A DNA stretch of 64,000 nucleotides from Microbaculum marinum (GTDB lineage: Bacteria; Pseudomonadota; Alphaproteobacteria; Rhizobiales; Tepidamorphaceae): NCBI RefSeq assembly GCF_042646165.1, contig NZ_JBHRTC010000018.1; one strand, written 5' to 3'. Shown here one piece after another: positions 36,511 through 44,177 of this stretch (positions are counted from its first letter, which is position 1; every line of letters starts with the position of its first letter). The notes under the pieces are model-generated. The model did not search any database and had not been told where the DNA came from. It worked only from the letters and a program-made list of their open reading frames with translations. The translations under genes were made by a program, and so were the position numbers.

Positions 36511-36905
36511 TGCAGCGGCTCTTCGCGCGGAACCGGCCAGGGACCAGACGGCGACGGCCCCGGGTCCAGTAGCGAGCTGTAGTGCGTAGGTGATTGCCAC
36601 CGCACGGAATCGCAACCGGCAGCCGAAGCCCTAATCCGATCGCGCGAGTGCATCGACGTCCGGGAGCGAGGCGCACGACGCCGGACAGCATCGTCGAGGA
36701 TCGCCAGCGCTAGCGCCCTTGCTAGCAAACGCGCCTCGGGTGCCCTCGATATGTCGTCCGCCGTCTCGACCAGGGCGGCCAAGTCATTGGGCAGATTGAA
36801 TACGGCGTCGATATCGGCGCGGACGACCCGCAACCGGCCTTCGGATTGGCCGACATGAAGCCCGACGCCCCGGTATTCGCCTTCGGTGGGGATGCAATCG
36901 GTCAT
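36507..36905 (-). CDS. hypothetical element protein
   Basis: 132 residues. The first 80 residues are well ordered (VGLHVGQSEGRLRVVRADID, then DLAALVETADDI); the last 50 are Pro/Ser/Arg-rich and probably disordered. Overlaps both neighbours by four bases. No family recognised. Confidence 0.55.
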   Translation of the reverse strand: MTDCIPTEGEYRGVGLHVGQSEGRLRVVRADIDAVFNLPNDLAALVETADDISRAPEARLLARALALAILDDAVRRRAPRSRTSMHSRDRIRASAAGCDSVRWQSPTHYSSLLDPGPSPSGPWPVPREEPLQ

Positions 36906-37087
36906 GACGCCTTGCCGCCCTTCAGCAGCCTCAGCGCGCGGGCGGTAACGGCATCGGGTTTGCCGTCGCTCGCGCGCTCGTGCGCCATAAGCGCCTTACA
37001 TGCCTGGACGCGAGCCGTCGCCGGTGTCTCGGGATTGGCAGCGATTTGACGCAGCGCCGCCAGCGCATCGAACTTGGGCTTCTTCAT
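36902..37087 (-). CDS. small basic element protein
   Basis: 61 residues beginning MKKPKFDALAALRQIAANPE. A short helical protein with PATARVQACKALMAHE, a pattern often seen in small phage proteins that follow replication genes. Overlaps the next gene (ATGA). The 131 bases upstream (37088-37218) hold no further gene. Confidence 0.6.
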   Translation of the reverse strand: MKKPKFDALAALRQIAANPETPATARVQACKALMAHERASDGKPDAVTARALRLLKGGKAS

Positions 37088-37218
37088 GTTGGTCTCCGGT
37101 TTTTTTCAGGTTGCGCGCGGAAAATCTGTCGGTGCTGGGGGCGCGGGTCCGGGCAAGGCGAGGGTTGCAAGGATTTGACACCCCCCGCTCAATGGAAATT
37201 GTTCCGGATCCGAAATGG

Positions 37219-37989
37219 TCATCGGCCGGCCTCGCTCCATGCGATTTCGCAGCGCCGATGGATGGTGGCATCACGTTCGCCATCGGAGACGTCGAGGATG
37301 TCGTCGGCGTCAAGCGGGTCGCCGCATTGATGGCAGTGCTCGTCATACGGAGATGGGCCGTATTCGTGCCTCGCGTTCCTCGCACTCTCGCGCTTTGCCC
37401 CGTCTTGCGAGGGTTGCGAGGGTTGCGAGGATAAAATCCGGGCATCTCCAGGACGTGGTGTGATAGTCCATATCGCCACGTTCTTGTGGTTCCGACCGTC
37501 GTCGTGTTCGACTTGCCAACCGGCCTTGCGCATCACGGGCGCCTGTCGTTTTAGGCGCTGGGTAACGGCCCTCGCGTTTGCCGGCCAATCCCTCGGCGGT
37601 TTTTCCGGCTTGATCGTCCAGTCCAGTATCTCCGCGGAGGTGCCCGTGAACGGCCCCATCTTCGCAATGGCGGTTATGAAGGAATCGCCGGTCAGGGAGT
37701 CCGTCGCCAACTCGTTCTGCTTCTCGACGTAGACCTGCAAGCCGTTCGTGCCGAGGATCTCGTCGACGGCGGCGAGGATCAGGGCAAAATCTGCCATTCT
37801 CGGTTTCTTCCCCAGACTGACAGAGGGCAGGACGCGATTCACGCTCGCAGCCAGGTCCAGGATTGAACCAAGAATCCGGGGGTGGGCTACGCGGTACCGG
37901 GGCCACATTTCGGCCTCCGTGAGCCGCGCGTCTTCGCCGATCAGCCGGAAGTTGATCGTCATCAACCTTTCCGCCAAATCGCCGCGCAC
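37219..37989 (-). pseudogene. C-terminal half of a frameshifted phage/plasmid ATPase
   Basis: This frame opens (GTG 37989) with RGDLAERLMTINFRLIGEDA, which continues the ATPase of the next entry in the -1 frame. It reads on with AEMWPRYRVAHPRILGSILD and KPRMADFALILAAVDEIL, the helical part of this ATPase type, and ends in a zinc-finger-like HCHQCGDP module with a short SQPSQPSQ repeat before it. The two frames join if one G is added to the GGG run near 37992-37998. The gene is broken, or the assembly has a one-base error. Confidence 0.8.
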
Positions 37990-38936
37990 GGCCCGATGTC
38001 GATACCGTTGAGAATCAGGCAGCGCCGGAAAGCGAACACGTGCATGTCACCATCAGTGTAGAGCTTTCGGCGCACGTCGCCGTCACCTGTAACGGCCCGG
38101 CACATTGCATCCGACAGCCAGTCGGCGATCGCAGATATGTTGTCGATGCCGACGACCCAGGAGCCCGACGCCGCCGTTACCCAGGCCTCCCCATCTCGCG
38201 GTGGTTTCCGCAATGGAACCGGCGACGGGTCGAGGATCCCGGTCAGCGCCTTCGCCGCGGTACTCTTGCCCGAACCCTGCTCCCCTCCGATCGACAGGAT
38301 GGGGTGCGGAATGTCGACATGTAGCGCGGCCACCAACCAGGCGAGGATCAGAGGGCGGTCTTCCGGGGCGACGTTGAGGTGCTGCCAAAGTTCTTCGACA
38401 TCACTCCCGCCAACCGGATCAGGCAGGGCGGCCGTCAGTGCGGTGCGCCTGAACAGGACCGGCGGATTTGGTTCGACTGACCATCCTCCAGCACCTATTC
38501 GAACAACGCGCCCGGTCGCGTCGCCGAGATCGAGCAGTAGGTCACCTTCGAGTCGAGCTACTCGGAGATGAAGGGGAACAGGGTCGCCAGCCTGAGCGAT
38601 GCCCTCCAGAACGAGTAGTGCGTCCGCGAGCGCCTGTTGTGGGGCGGCTCGCCCTGTCCGCTGGAAATACTCCCGGGACAATTCGCTCCGCAGGGAGGTT
38701 TTGCCGCCCCGGAGCATCTGAACCACCTTCGAGCCGGACTTCGGGACGCCGAATGTGTCGCCGGTATCCGAGACGCTGAATTCGTAAAGCGACTCGGCGA
38801 TCTCGACGAGGATGGTCGAGGCCGACTTTTTGGAGGGCTTCTCTTCCCCGGCATCGATCTGCTCGACCAGCTTGTCTAGTTCGCCGTTCACGCTCTGAAA
38901 TTCGGTCCAAGGCCCTTTAATGATGTCCTCGCTCAT
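37962..38936 (-). pseudogene. N-terminal half of a frameshifted P-loop ATPase (replication-type)
   Basis: 324 residues in frame, with the Walker A motif GGEQGSGKST and the Walker B-like strand WVVGIDNIS, then RKLYTDGDMHVFAF and CLILNGIDIG, followed by an abrupt PCAAIWRKG and stop. The sequence expected after NGIDIG is found in the -1 frame (37219-37989). Related ATP-binding proteins in phages and plasmids are single chains of about 550-600 residues, probably helicase-like. The ATG overlaps the stop of the preceding small gene. Confidence 0.8.
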
Positions 38937-39217
38937 CGTGCGGCCTCCCAGCTGGAAGGAACCGCGGGATCGCCGCCGACGAACACAAAGCCATCGTGGA
39001 CGTCACCTGGACGCGGAGGGCGTCGCCTGTCGGGCAGAACCTCCCGCCGGCGGGACGTTGAGGTAACCGCCGGCCCGTAATCCCAACCGCCCGCACGGCG
39101 GGCAGTCCGGAGGCGAAGCCACAGATACGCTTCGGCTTCGGTCAGTCCGCCCGCTTCGATCAGGTCGCCGAGTTCGCCGACGTCGGATTCAGTGATGATG
39201 TCGTGCTGGTCAGTCAT
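38933..39217 (-). CDS. small element protein before the ATPase gene
   Basis: 94 residues. N-terminal helical, acidic part (ESDVGELGDLIEAGGLTEAE), then an Arg/Pro-rich tail. It overlaps the ATPase start by four bases and the end of the DUF3102-like gene by eight. No family recognised; a primase accessory role is possible only by position. Confidence 0.6.
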   Translation of the reverse strand: MTDQHDIITESDVGELGDLIEAGGLTEAEAYLWLRLRTARRAGGWDYGPAVTSTSRRREVLPDRRRPPRPGDVHDGFVFVGGDPAVPSSWEAAR

Positions 39218-40007
39218 CGCGACCTCCAGCGGCCGCCTGGACCGCCTTCATGGTGTCGTTGAGCAGACCCTCGGCTTCGTCGTCCGTCGTGACCGTGTAC
39301 CCGTTGGGAGTAGCGGGCGGATCGACCTCGCGACGGTCGCGAATCGCCCAGATGACACCGGGGCGCTGGATCAGGTCGAGCAGGCGATTAGCGGCGTCTG
39401 GAGCCAGATCGCCGAGGATCTGGAAGATCTCCGTAGCTGCGTCTTCATCTTCCTGCCGGCGTCGTTCGGCGTCAGCTTCTCGCCGCCGCTGCTCACGATC
39501 TATTCGCCGCTCGTCTTCGGAGGTGAGTTTCCGACGCTGACGAATCCGCTTCCGGCTCAGCTCTGCTGCCATCTCTTCCGGAGAGGGGGCGACCGCTTCG
39601 GCGATTTCCTGTTTGATCTGTACCGGATCGACCGCGCGGCCCGCCTCCAGGTCGGCAACTACTCGGTCTCGGATCTGAGGTGGCGTCGACGGCGCGGCAA
39701 GCTTGTAGACGAGAGTCTGCGGCAGTTCCGAAATCGTTTCGGATTTATCGCGGAAGGCCAGTGCCGCCTGCATATAATTTTGCGCAGTTCGTTCAGTCCA
39801 TCCGAACTCAGCCTTAAGCCAGGCGCCGAAGCGGCCATGCGGCAGCCGTTCCTTTACGGCGAGCAGGTCGCTTCCGGTTTCGATCAACATCCGGATCTGA
39901 CTCTGGTGTCGTGCCCGGACCAGGAACGCCGCTTTCCTCGCGAAGTGGGCCGTGTCGGCGTCGATGATCGAGTAGTCGAAGGCGGCAGTGGTGGTGATAT
40001 CAGTCAT
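39210..40007 (-). CDS. DUF3102-like element protein
   Basis: 265 residues. The N-terminal half has the block IETGSDLLAVKERLPHGRFG, then WLKAEFGWTERTAQNYMQAA, which is the core of DUF3102-type proteins found in phages and plasmids. The C-terminal half is very charged (RRKLTSEDERRIDREQRRRE). Possible role in DNA binding or replication control. Starts within the end of the preceding small gene. Confidence 0.7.
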   Translation of the reverse strand: MTDITTTAAFDYSIIDADTAHFARKAAFLVRARHQSQIRMLIETGSDLLAVKERLPHGRFGAWLKAEFGWTERTAQNYMQAALAFRDKSETISELPQTLVYKLAAPSTPPQIRDRVVADLEAGRAVDPVQIKQEIAEAVAPSPEEMAAELSRKRIRQRRKLTSEDERRIDREQRRREADAERRRQEDEDAATEIFQILGDLAPDAANRLLDLIQRPGVIWAIRDRREVDPPATPNGYTVTTDDEAEGLLNDTMKAVQAAAGGRDD

Positions 40008-40242
40008 GCCGCGCCCCCTGGATTAGGGTCGCGCGTCGTGCCGCCCGCACGTCGGCGTACAGACCGACGATCAGGCCGTCAGGTGCGACCGAAACAATCG
40101 CACCGATGGGCAGCCAGGCCGGTTGAACCGGACTGACTTCTGGGCTATTTTGGGGGCTGATCTCGCTGCCGTGATGATCAAGTTTCTGAAGCCGGTTCCC
40201 GGTCGCCACCGGGGCCGGCTTCGCCATATTGGGGTGCCGCAT
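40000..40242 (-). CDS. small element protein, unknown function
   Basis: 80 residues. The central part WLPIGAIVSVAPDGLIVGLY is hydrophobic and beta-like, with a basic end. It overlaps the DUF3102-like gene by eight bases and follows the next gene upstream by three bases. No family recognised. Confidence 0.55.
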   Translation of the reverse strand: MRHPNMAKPAPVATGNRLQKLDHHGSEISPQNSPEVSPVQPAWLPIGAIVSVAPDGLIVGLYADVRAARRATLIQGARHD

Positions 40243-40245
40243 GCT

Positions 40246-40593
40246 TCACGCGGCCTCCGTCGCGCCGAGATCCGGGCTGTTGGTCCGCTTTGCAGCGCGC
40301 GCCGCAGCAGCGGCTTGCGCCTTTAGGTTCGGGCGCCTGAGCAACCGCTCTATTCGATCGTCGGCGGCTTGCACAAATTCGCAAAGACGTCCGACGCTGC
40401 GTCCGCCTAGAGTGCGTACATCAACCACGAGGTCGCGCACCTGGGCGGGTGTAAGTGGCCGGCCGAGCGCGCGAAGGCATTCAGCTGCATGCTCGTAAGT
40501 GACGAGCGGATCGCGGCCGTCACGGTACTCGGTAAGTAGGCTGGCAATCGTAGCCGCCTCGATTTCCGCTGAACGTTCTGCTTTCTGGTTCAT
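40246..40593 (-). CDS. small element protein, first gene of the replication-type operon
   Basis: 115 residues, helical. The segment VTYEHAAECLRALGRPLTPA is followed by a charged C-terminus ending in Arg/Ala helices. Its promoter must lie in 40594-40631, after the terminator of the integrase operon. No family recognised. Confidence 0.55.
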   Translation of the reverse strand: MNQKAERSAEIEAATIASLLTEYRDGRDPLVTYEHAAECLRALGRPLTPAQVRDLVVDVRTLGGRSVGRLCEFVQAADDRIERLLRRPNLKAQAAAAARAAKRTNSPDLGATEAA

Positions 40594-40631
40594 GCGTCAC
40601 CTTTCTGTTGCCTGTGGCGCACGACGAAAAA

Positions 40632-40660
40632 GGGCGCCACCTGCGGTTACGGTGACGCCC
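40632..40660 (-). terminator. intrinsic terminator of the integrase operon
   Basis: On the minus strand a hairpin with 10-base arms (40651-40660 and 40632-40641, one mismatch) is followed by TTTTT. It separates the integrase operon (40709-42621) from the small-gene operon that starts at 40593. Confidence 0.75.
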
Positions 40661-40708
40661 CATTTAACGGCCCGAACGTAACGGGAAAATTCCCGGGGCT
40701 ATTTCCAA

Positions 40709-41227
40709 TTACGAGTTTCTTCGCCCGCGCTTGAGTGCGGCCCTAATGCCCGCCGCCCCCAGCCCCCTAAAGACCCTCGCCAAATCGCGATCGGCCCTGA
40801 AAGCTGCCCGAAGCGCGGTACCGCCGGTCAGCGGTTCCTGTGCCGCGACAGCGGCGGCTAGTCGTCGGTCTCGGTCAGCGGTTGGGCTCCCTCGCGATCG
40901 GCCGCGCCGCTTGGCGGACGTCGACAAAAACTTAATTTCGTCCGGTTCCAGTCGGGATTCGAGTGCGTCTACGTAAAAATCCGTTGCGATCCACACAAGT
41001 GAACGAGCGAGATCCAAATCGCCTGCGTCTAGTGCTCTCAGCCCATCCCGTGAGGCAAAGTGGGCCTCATACCAAGCAAGCCTTCCCGATGCGTGGTCAT
41101 CACGAACCTGCCGCTCACCTGCCGGATCGCCATCCCACCACCCATTGGCTGTCTTCACGCGTTCTGCGCCTGCAGTTCGTTCGAATATCCGGACGAAACG
41201 GCGTCGCAACTGATCTTCTCGCATCAT
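40709..41227 (-). CDS. hypothetical protein coupled to the integrase
   Basis: 172 residues from ATG 41227, which overlaps the integrase stop in an ATGA. Residues 1-105 contain a basic start (MMREDQLRRRFVRIFERTAG) and WIATDFYVDALESRLEPDEI; the rest is Arg/Ala-rich and basic. It might be an excisionase-like or regulatory partner, but it is larger than usual for that and no family is recognised. Confidence 0.6.
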   Translation of the reverse strand: MMREDQLRRRFVRIFERTAGAERVKTANGWWDGDPAGERQVRDDHASGRLAWYEAHFASRDGLRALDAGDLDLARSLVWIATDFYVDALESRLEPDEIKFLSTSAKRRGRSRGSPTADRDRRLAAAVAAQEPLTGGTALRAAFRADRDLARVFRGLGAAGIRAALKRGRRNS

Positions 41228-42621
41228 GACAATTCGCCTTGCAATTGCGTCACGGTTGCGACGCGCGCGGTTACGATGGCCTCCAACTTCGTTCCCCACG
41301 CATCTGCCAGCGGACGCAGCCGCGCCAGTCGCCGGCCGCGATCATAGGTTCGCGCAACGGTGCCTCCGACGCGATGTCCGATGAGCCGTTCCTCATCCTC
41401 GTATGCGCCGCCGTGGTCGATCTCGCCAAGATGCGTCCGCATCGTCCTCCGCAAGTCGTGCGCCGTGGCGTCGCTCGGCACTGGACTCCCCTTTGCGTCG
41501 GCGAGCGTTCGCCACGCTCGCGATACCGTGTTCGGCGACAACGGCGTCCCGCTCGGCTTCCCCGGAAAAACGTGCTCCCCATCACCCTGCGTCATCGCCT
41601 CCCGGAACAGGCGCGCGGCCAAGGGCGAGAGCGGTAGCACAAGGTCGCTCCCCTCTCGCCGATCCTTGGCGGTCATCTTGCGCCCGTCCTCCGCTGGAAT
41701 CCGGATCGTCGGTCCATTGTCGCGGGCGCCGACAAGCGGAACCGGATCAAGATCCAGATCACGGACGCGGGTCAACGCTATGGCACCAATACGGAGCCCG
41801 GTCACAAGCGAAAGCATCAGCACAAGGCGCGGCGCCGGGCCGATCAAGGTGTCGGGGATGCCGTCTCGCAGAACAGGCCAGGTCACCCTGATTTCTGCTT
41901 CCGATAGGACGCGGCGCCGCGATACCAGCCGATGCCGCCCGGTGATCGGCAGATGGGCGGCAACTTGTGGGTCGATACCCTGCCATTCCCAGCCCGGCCG
42001 CGATGGCGTCCCCGGTCCGGCCTGCTTCCATAGGCCGGCGAGAAGTTGTGCGATGCGGATCGCCCGTGTCGTGCCCGCCGCGCCCTGCCGGCGTTGATCC
42101 CGGAGAAAACGGTCGATTAGCTCAGTCAACGCCTTGCGTTCAATCAACGCCATTGGCGCGTCGCCGATCTCGGCGCGGATCAAGGCGAAATCTCCCCGGA
42201 AATGTGCTCGCGTGCCCTCGGTCCAATCCTGCGAGCGTTCGTCGACGTAGCGGTCGATCGCGTCGGCAACCGTCTGCGATGATCCCGCTTCGACGTTCGA
42301 CTGCCGTTTCGCTCGTTTGGCCGATACCGGGTCGACGCCATCCGCAATCCCTGCTTTGGCCTCCCCCGCCGCCGTACGCGCGGCGTTGATATCCATCTGC
42401 GCCAGATCACCGAGCGTCAGCCGCTTGCCGGCCGACCATCGGCCGTCCGGAAGTGGTAACTTGTAGTCCAATCGCCACCGCTGCGATCGGGCGCCAATGG
42501 CGAGACTTAGCCCCGGCACGCGGTCGTCGCGAAGGATGACCGACGCGCTGTTACCAGCGTCGACAGTGCGCATCGCCGCTTCTATCGATCGGCGGGTAAT
42601 AGATGGGGATCGACCGGTCAT
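41224..42621 (-). CDS. tyrosine-type site-specific integrase
   Basis: 465 residues from ATG 42621; a GTG at 42693 would add 24. It opens with a P4-type arm-binding domain (RRSIEAAMRTVDAG, LSLAIGARSQRWRLDYKL), followed by a SAM-like core-binding region (about 110-230). The catalytic domain has the first Arg in VTGLRIGAI, HDLRR with the His and second Arg, and the Tyr in VARTYDRG. It lies about 110 bases from attR, the normal place for such a gene, so it is the enzyme that inserted the element into bcp. Confidence 0.93.
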   Translation of the reverse strand: MTGRSPSITRRSIEAAMRTVDAGNSASVILRDDRVPGLSLAIGARSQRWRLDYKLPLPDGRWSAGKRLTLGDLAQMDINAARTAAGEAKAGIADGVDPVSAKRAKRQSNVEAGSSQTVADAIDRYVDERSQDWTEGTRAHFRGDFALIRAEIGDAPMALIERKALTELIDRFLRDQRRQGAAGTTRAIRIAQLLAGLWKQAGPGTPSRPGWEWQGIDPQVAAHLPITGRHRLVSRRRVLSEAEIRVTWPVLRDGIPDTLIGPAPRLVLMLSLVTGLRIGAIALTRVRDLDLDPVPLVGARDNGPTIRIPAEDGRKMTAKDRREGSDLVLPLSPLAARLFREAMTQGDGEHVFPGKPSGTPLSPNTVSRAWRTLADAKGSPVPSDATAHDLRRTMRTHLGEIDHGGAYEDEERLIGHRVGGTVARTYDRGRRLARLRPLADAWGTKLEAIVTARVATVTQLQGELS

Positions 42622-42801
42622 ACATGGGCTCCGATTGTGGGTTCTGTCGGAAAAAAATCGGAAAGAGTCGGAAACTCGCGCCTCTTTCGCCACCCTGTTA
42701 CTTGGCTGTTATCCCCATGTATGTATTCTTTTTGTCCTTGAAACGCAACGGATTGTGACCCCCGTCAACAGGCCGGTAACAACCCACAAAAAGGCCCAGA
42801 A

Positions 42802-42866
42802 ATGTACGGGCGCAGGTTCATGGGCGTCGAACGTTCAACCTTCCTCATCGACGGCGCGGGAACGGT
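42802..42866 (+). repeat. attR region (core duplication, right copy)
   Basis: Second copy of the bcp segment 25436-25500. Immediately upstream (CCACAAAAAGGCCCAGAA) the sequence is unrelated to bcp, which marks the right limit of element DNA to within the identical core. Confidence 0.85.
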
Positions 42867-42939
42867 CCGTAAGGTATGGCGTAAGGTGAAGGTTCCGGGT
42901 CACGCCGAGCAGGTACTTGACGCAGTCGAGGGGCTGTGA
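42802..42939 (+). pseudogene. displaced native 3' end of bcp
   Basis: 45 codons from an in-frame ATG, corresponding to the last 47 codons of the intact gene. It encodes the Bcp C-terminal strand and helix (MYGRRFMGVERSTFLIDGAG, then KVWRKVKVPGHAEQVLDAVE). It lacks the peroxidatic Cys and the thioredoxin core, so it cannot be an enzyme. It is the original chromosomal gene end left to the right of the inserted element. Confidence 0.88.
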
Positions 42940-42996
42940 CGGCGACGCGCGCATCTGTCCGCGCCGCCGTTCTGGCAAGGCCTTCTCTATCGGACC

Positions 42997-44128
42997 TCAG
43001 GCGGTCTCTTCGGCCGGTTCGTCCGCGGCGCCTTCGACGCGCTGCGCGAGCGAGGCTTCCATGAACTCGTCAAGATCGCCGTCGAGCACCGCCTGCGGGT
43101 TGGTGCTCTCCACTCCCGTCCTCATGTCCTTCACCAGCTGATAGGGCTGCAGCACGTAGGATCGGATCTGGTGCCCCCACCCGATGTCCGTCTTTGAGGC
43201 GGCTTCCGCCATCGCCTTTTCCTCGCGTTTCTGCAGTTCCAGTTCGTAGAGCCTGGACCGCAGCATCGCCCAGGCGGTCGCGCGGTTCTTGTGCTGCGAG
43301 CGCTCGTTCTGGCAGGCGACCACGATGCCGGTGGGAATGTGGGTCAGGCGAACGGCCGAATCGGTCGTATTGACGTGCTGGCCGCCGGCGCCGCTGGAGC
43401 GATAGGTGTCGACCCGCACGTCGGATTCGTTGACGTCGATGTCGATCGTGTCGTCAACCACCGGATAGACCCACACGGAGGCGAAGCTGGTGTGCCGGCG
43501 GGCGCTCGAGTCGTAGGGCGAAATCCGGACCAGGCGGTGGACGCCCGATTCAGTCTTCAGCCAGCCGTAGGCGTTGGGCCCGGTCATCTGCAGGGTCGCC
43601 GAACGGATACCGGCCTCCTCGCCGGCGTTGTAGCCGATTTCCTCGACCTTGTAGCCGTGCGCGCCGGCCCAGCGGGTGTACATGCGCAGCAGCATCTCGG
43701 CCCAGTCCTGGCTCTCGGTGCCGCCGGCCCCGGCATGAACCTCCAGGTAGCAGTCATTCTTGTCGGCTTCGCCGGACAGCAGTGTGCCGACCTGGCGCTT
43801 CAGGGCCTCGGCATGCAACGTCTTGAGGCCCTGGGCTGCTTCCGCGAGGACGCCTTCGTCGCCCTCCTCGTCGGCAAGCTCTATCATTCCGATGGAGTCC
43901 TCGAGCTCGCGCTCCAGACGCTCGATCGCGTCGATCCCGTCCTGAAGCTGCTGGCGCTCGCGCATCAGCGCCTGCGCCTTCTCGGGATCGTCCCAGAATG
44001 CGGGATCTTCGGCGTCGCGGTTCAGGTCATCGAGACGGGCAAGCGCGTTGTCCCAGTCAAAGATGCCTCCTTAGCAGGGTGATCGACTGACGAATCTCGT
44101 CGATGTACTGCTGGTGTTCGGCGCGCAT
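42997..44128 (-). CDS. prfB: peptide chain release factor 2, with programmed +1 frameshift
   Basis: Zero frame starts at ATG 44128 and reads 23 codons to an in-frame TGA at 44057-44059; after a +1 shift the rest runs to 42997, giving 376 residues. RF2 ends translation at UAA and UGA. The catalytic GGQ is in SSGAGGQHVN, and the stop-codon-reading tripeptide region is SPYDSSARRHT (SPY where E. coli has SPF, common in alphaproteobacteria). Without the shift only a 23-residue peptide is made. Followed closely by the native end of bcp in convergent orientation. Confidence 0.96.
44056..44071 (-). promoter_or_regulatory. RF2 programmed frameshift site
   Basis: Minus strand AGGAGG CAT CTT TGA C: an internal Shine-Dalgarno (44066-44071), three-base spacer, slippery CTT (44060-44062), stop TGA (44057-44059) and C. 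This is the classic autoregulatory arrangement: when RF2 is scarce, the ribosome pauses at TGA and shifts +1 to make RF2. Confidence 0.95.
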
Positions 44129-44177
44129 GGCGGCTCCGTTGTTATTCGCGTGAGGTGGTTATGGTGGCTGCCGGCGG

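Larger units (their letters stand above)
25436..42866. mobile_element. integrated element of about 17.4 kb in the 3' end of bcp (prophage remnant or phage satellite)
   Basis: The two copies of the bcp segment are offset by 17,366 bases, which gives the element length whichever base was the crossover. A tyrosine integrase gene lies about 110 bases inside the right end. Content: an integrase operon, coupled small genes with a P-loop ATPase, a ClpP-like protease, a small terminase, a tail tape measure, and a cargo zone. No large terminase, portal, major capsid, tail tube, baseplate or lysis gene was found. Several cargo genes are AT-richer than the host genes. Confidence 0.9.

Noticed and set aside
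37405..37435. Short tandem repeat (GGTTGCGAG units) as a CRISPR or regulatory array
   Set aside because: It is a 9-base coding repeat that reads SQP within the ATPase linker.
37962..38010. Programmed -1 frameshift in the ATPase gene
   Set aside because: No XXXYYYZ heptamer and no obvious stimulatory stem; a one-base loss in a G-run is simpler.
25436..42866. tRNA gene as the integration site
   Set aside because: The duplicated segment is bcp coding sequence and no tRNA-like fold is present at either end.
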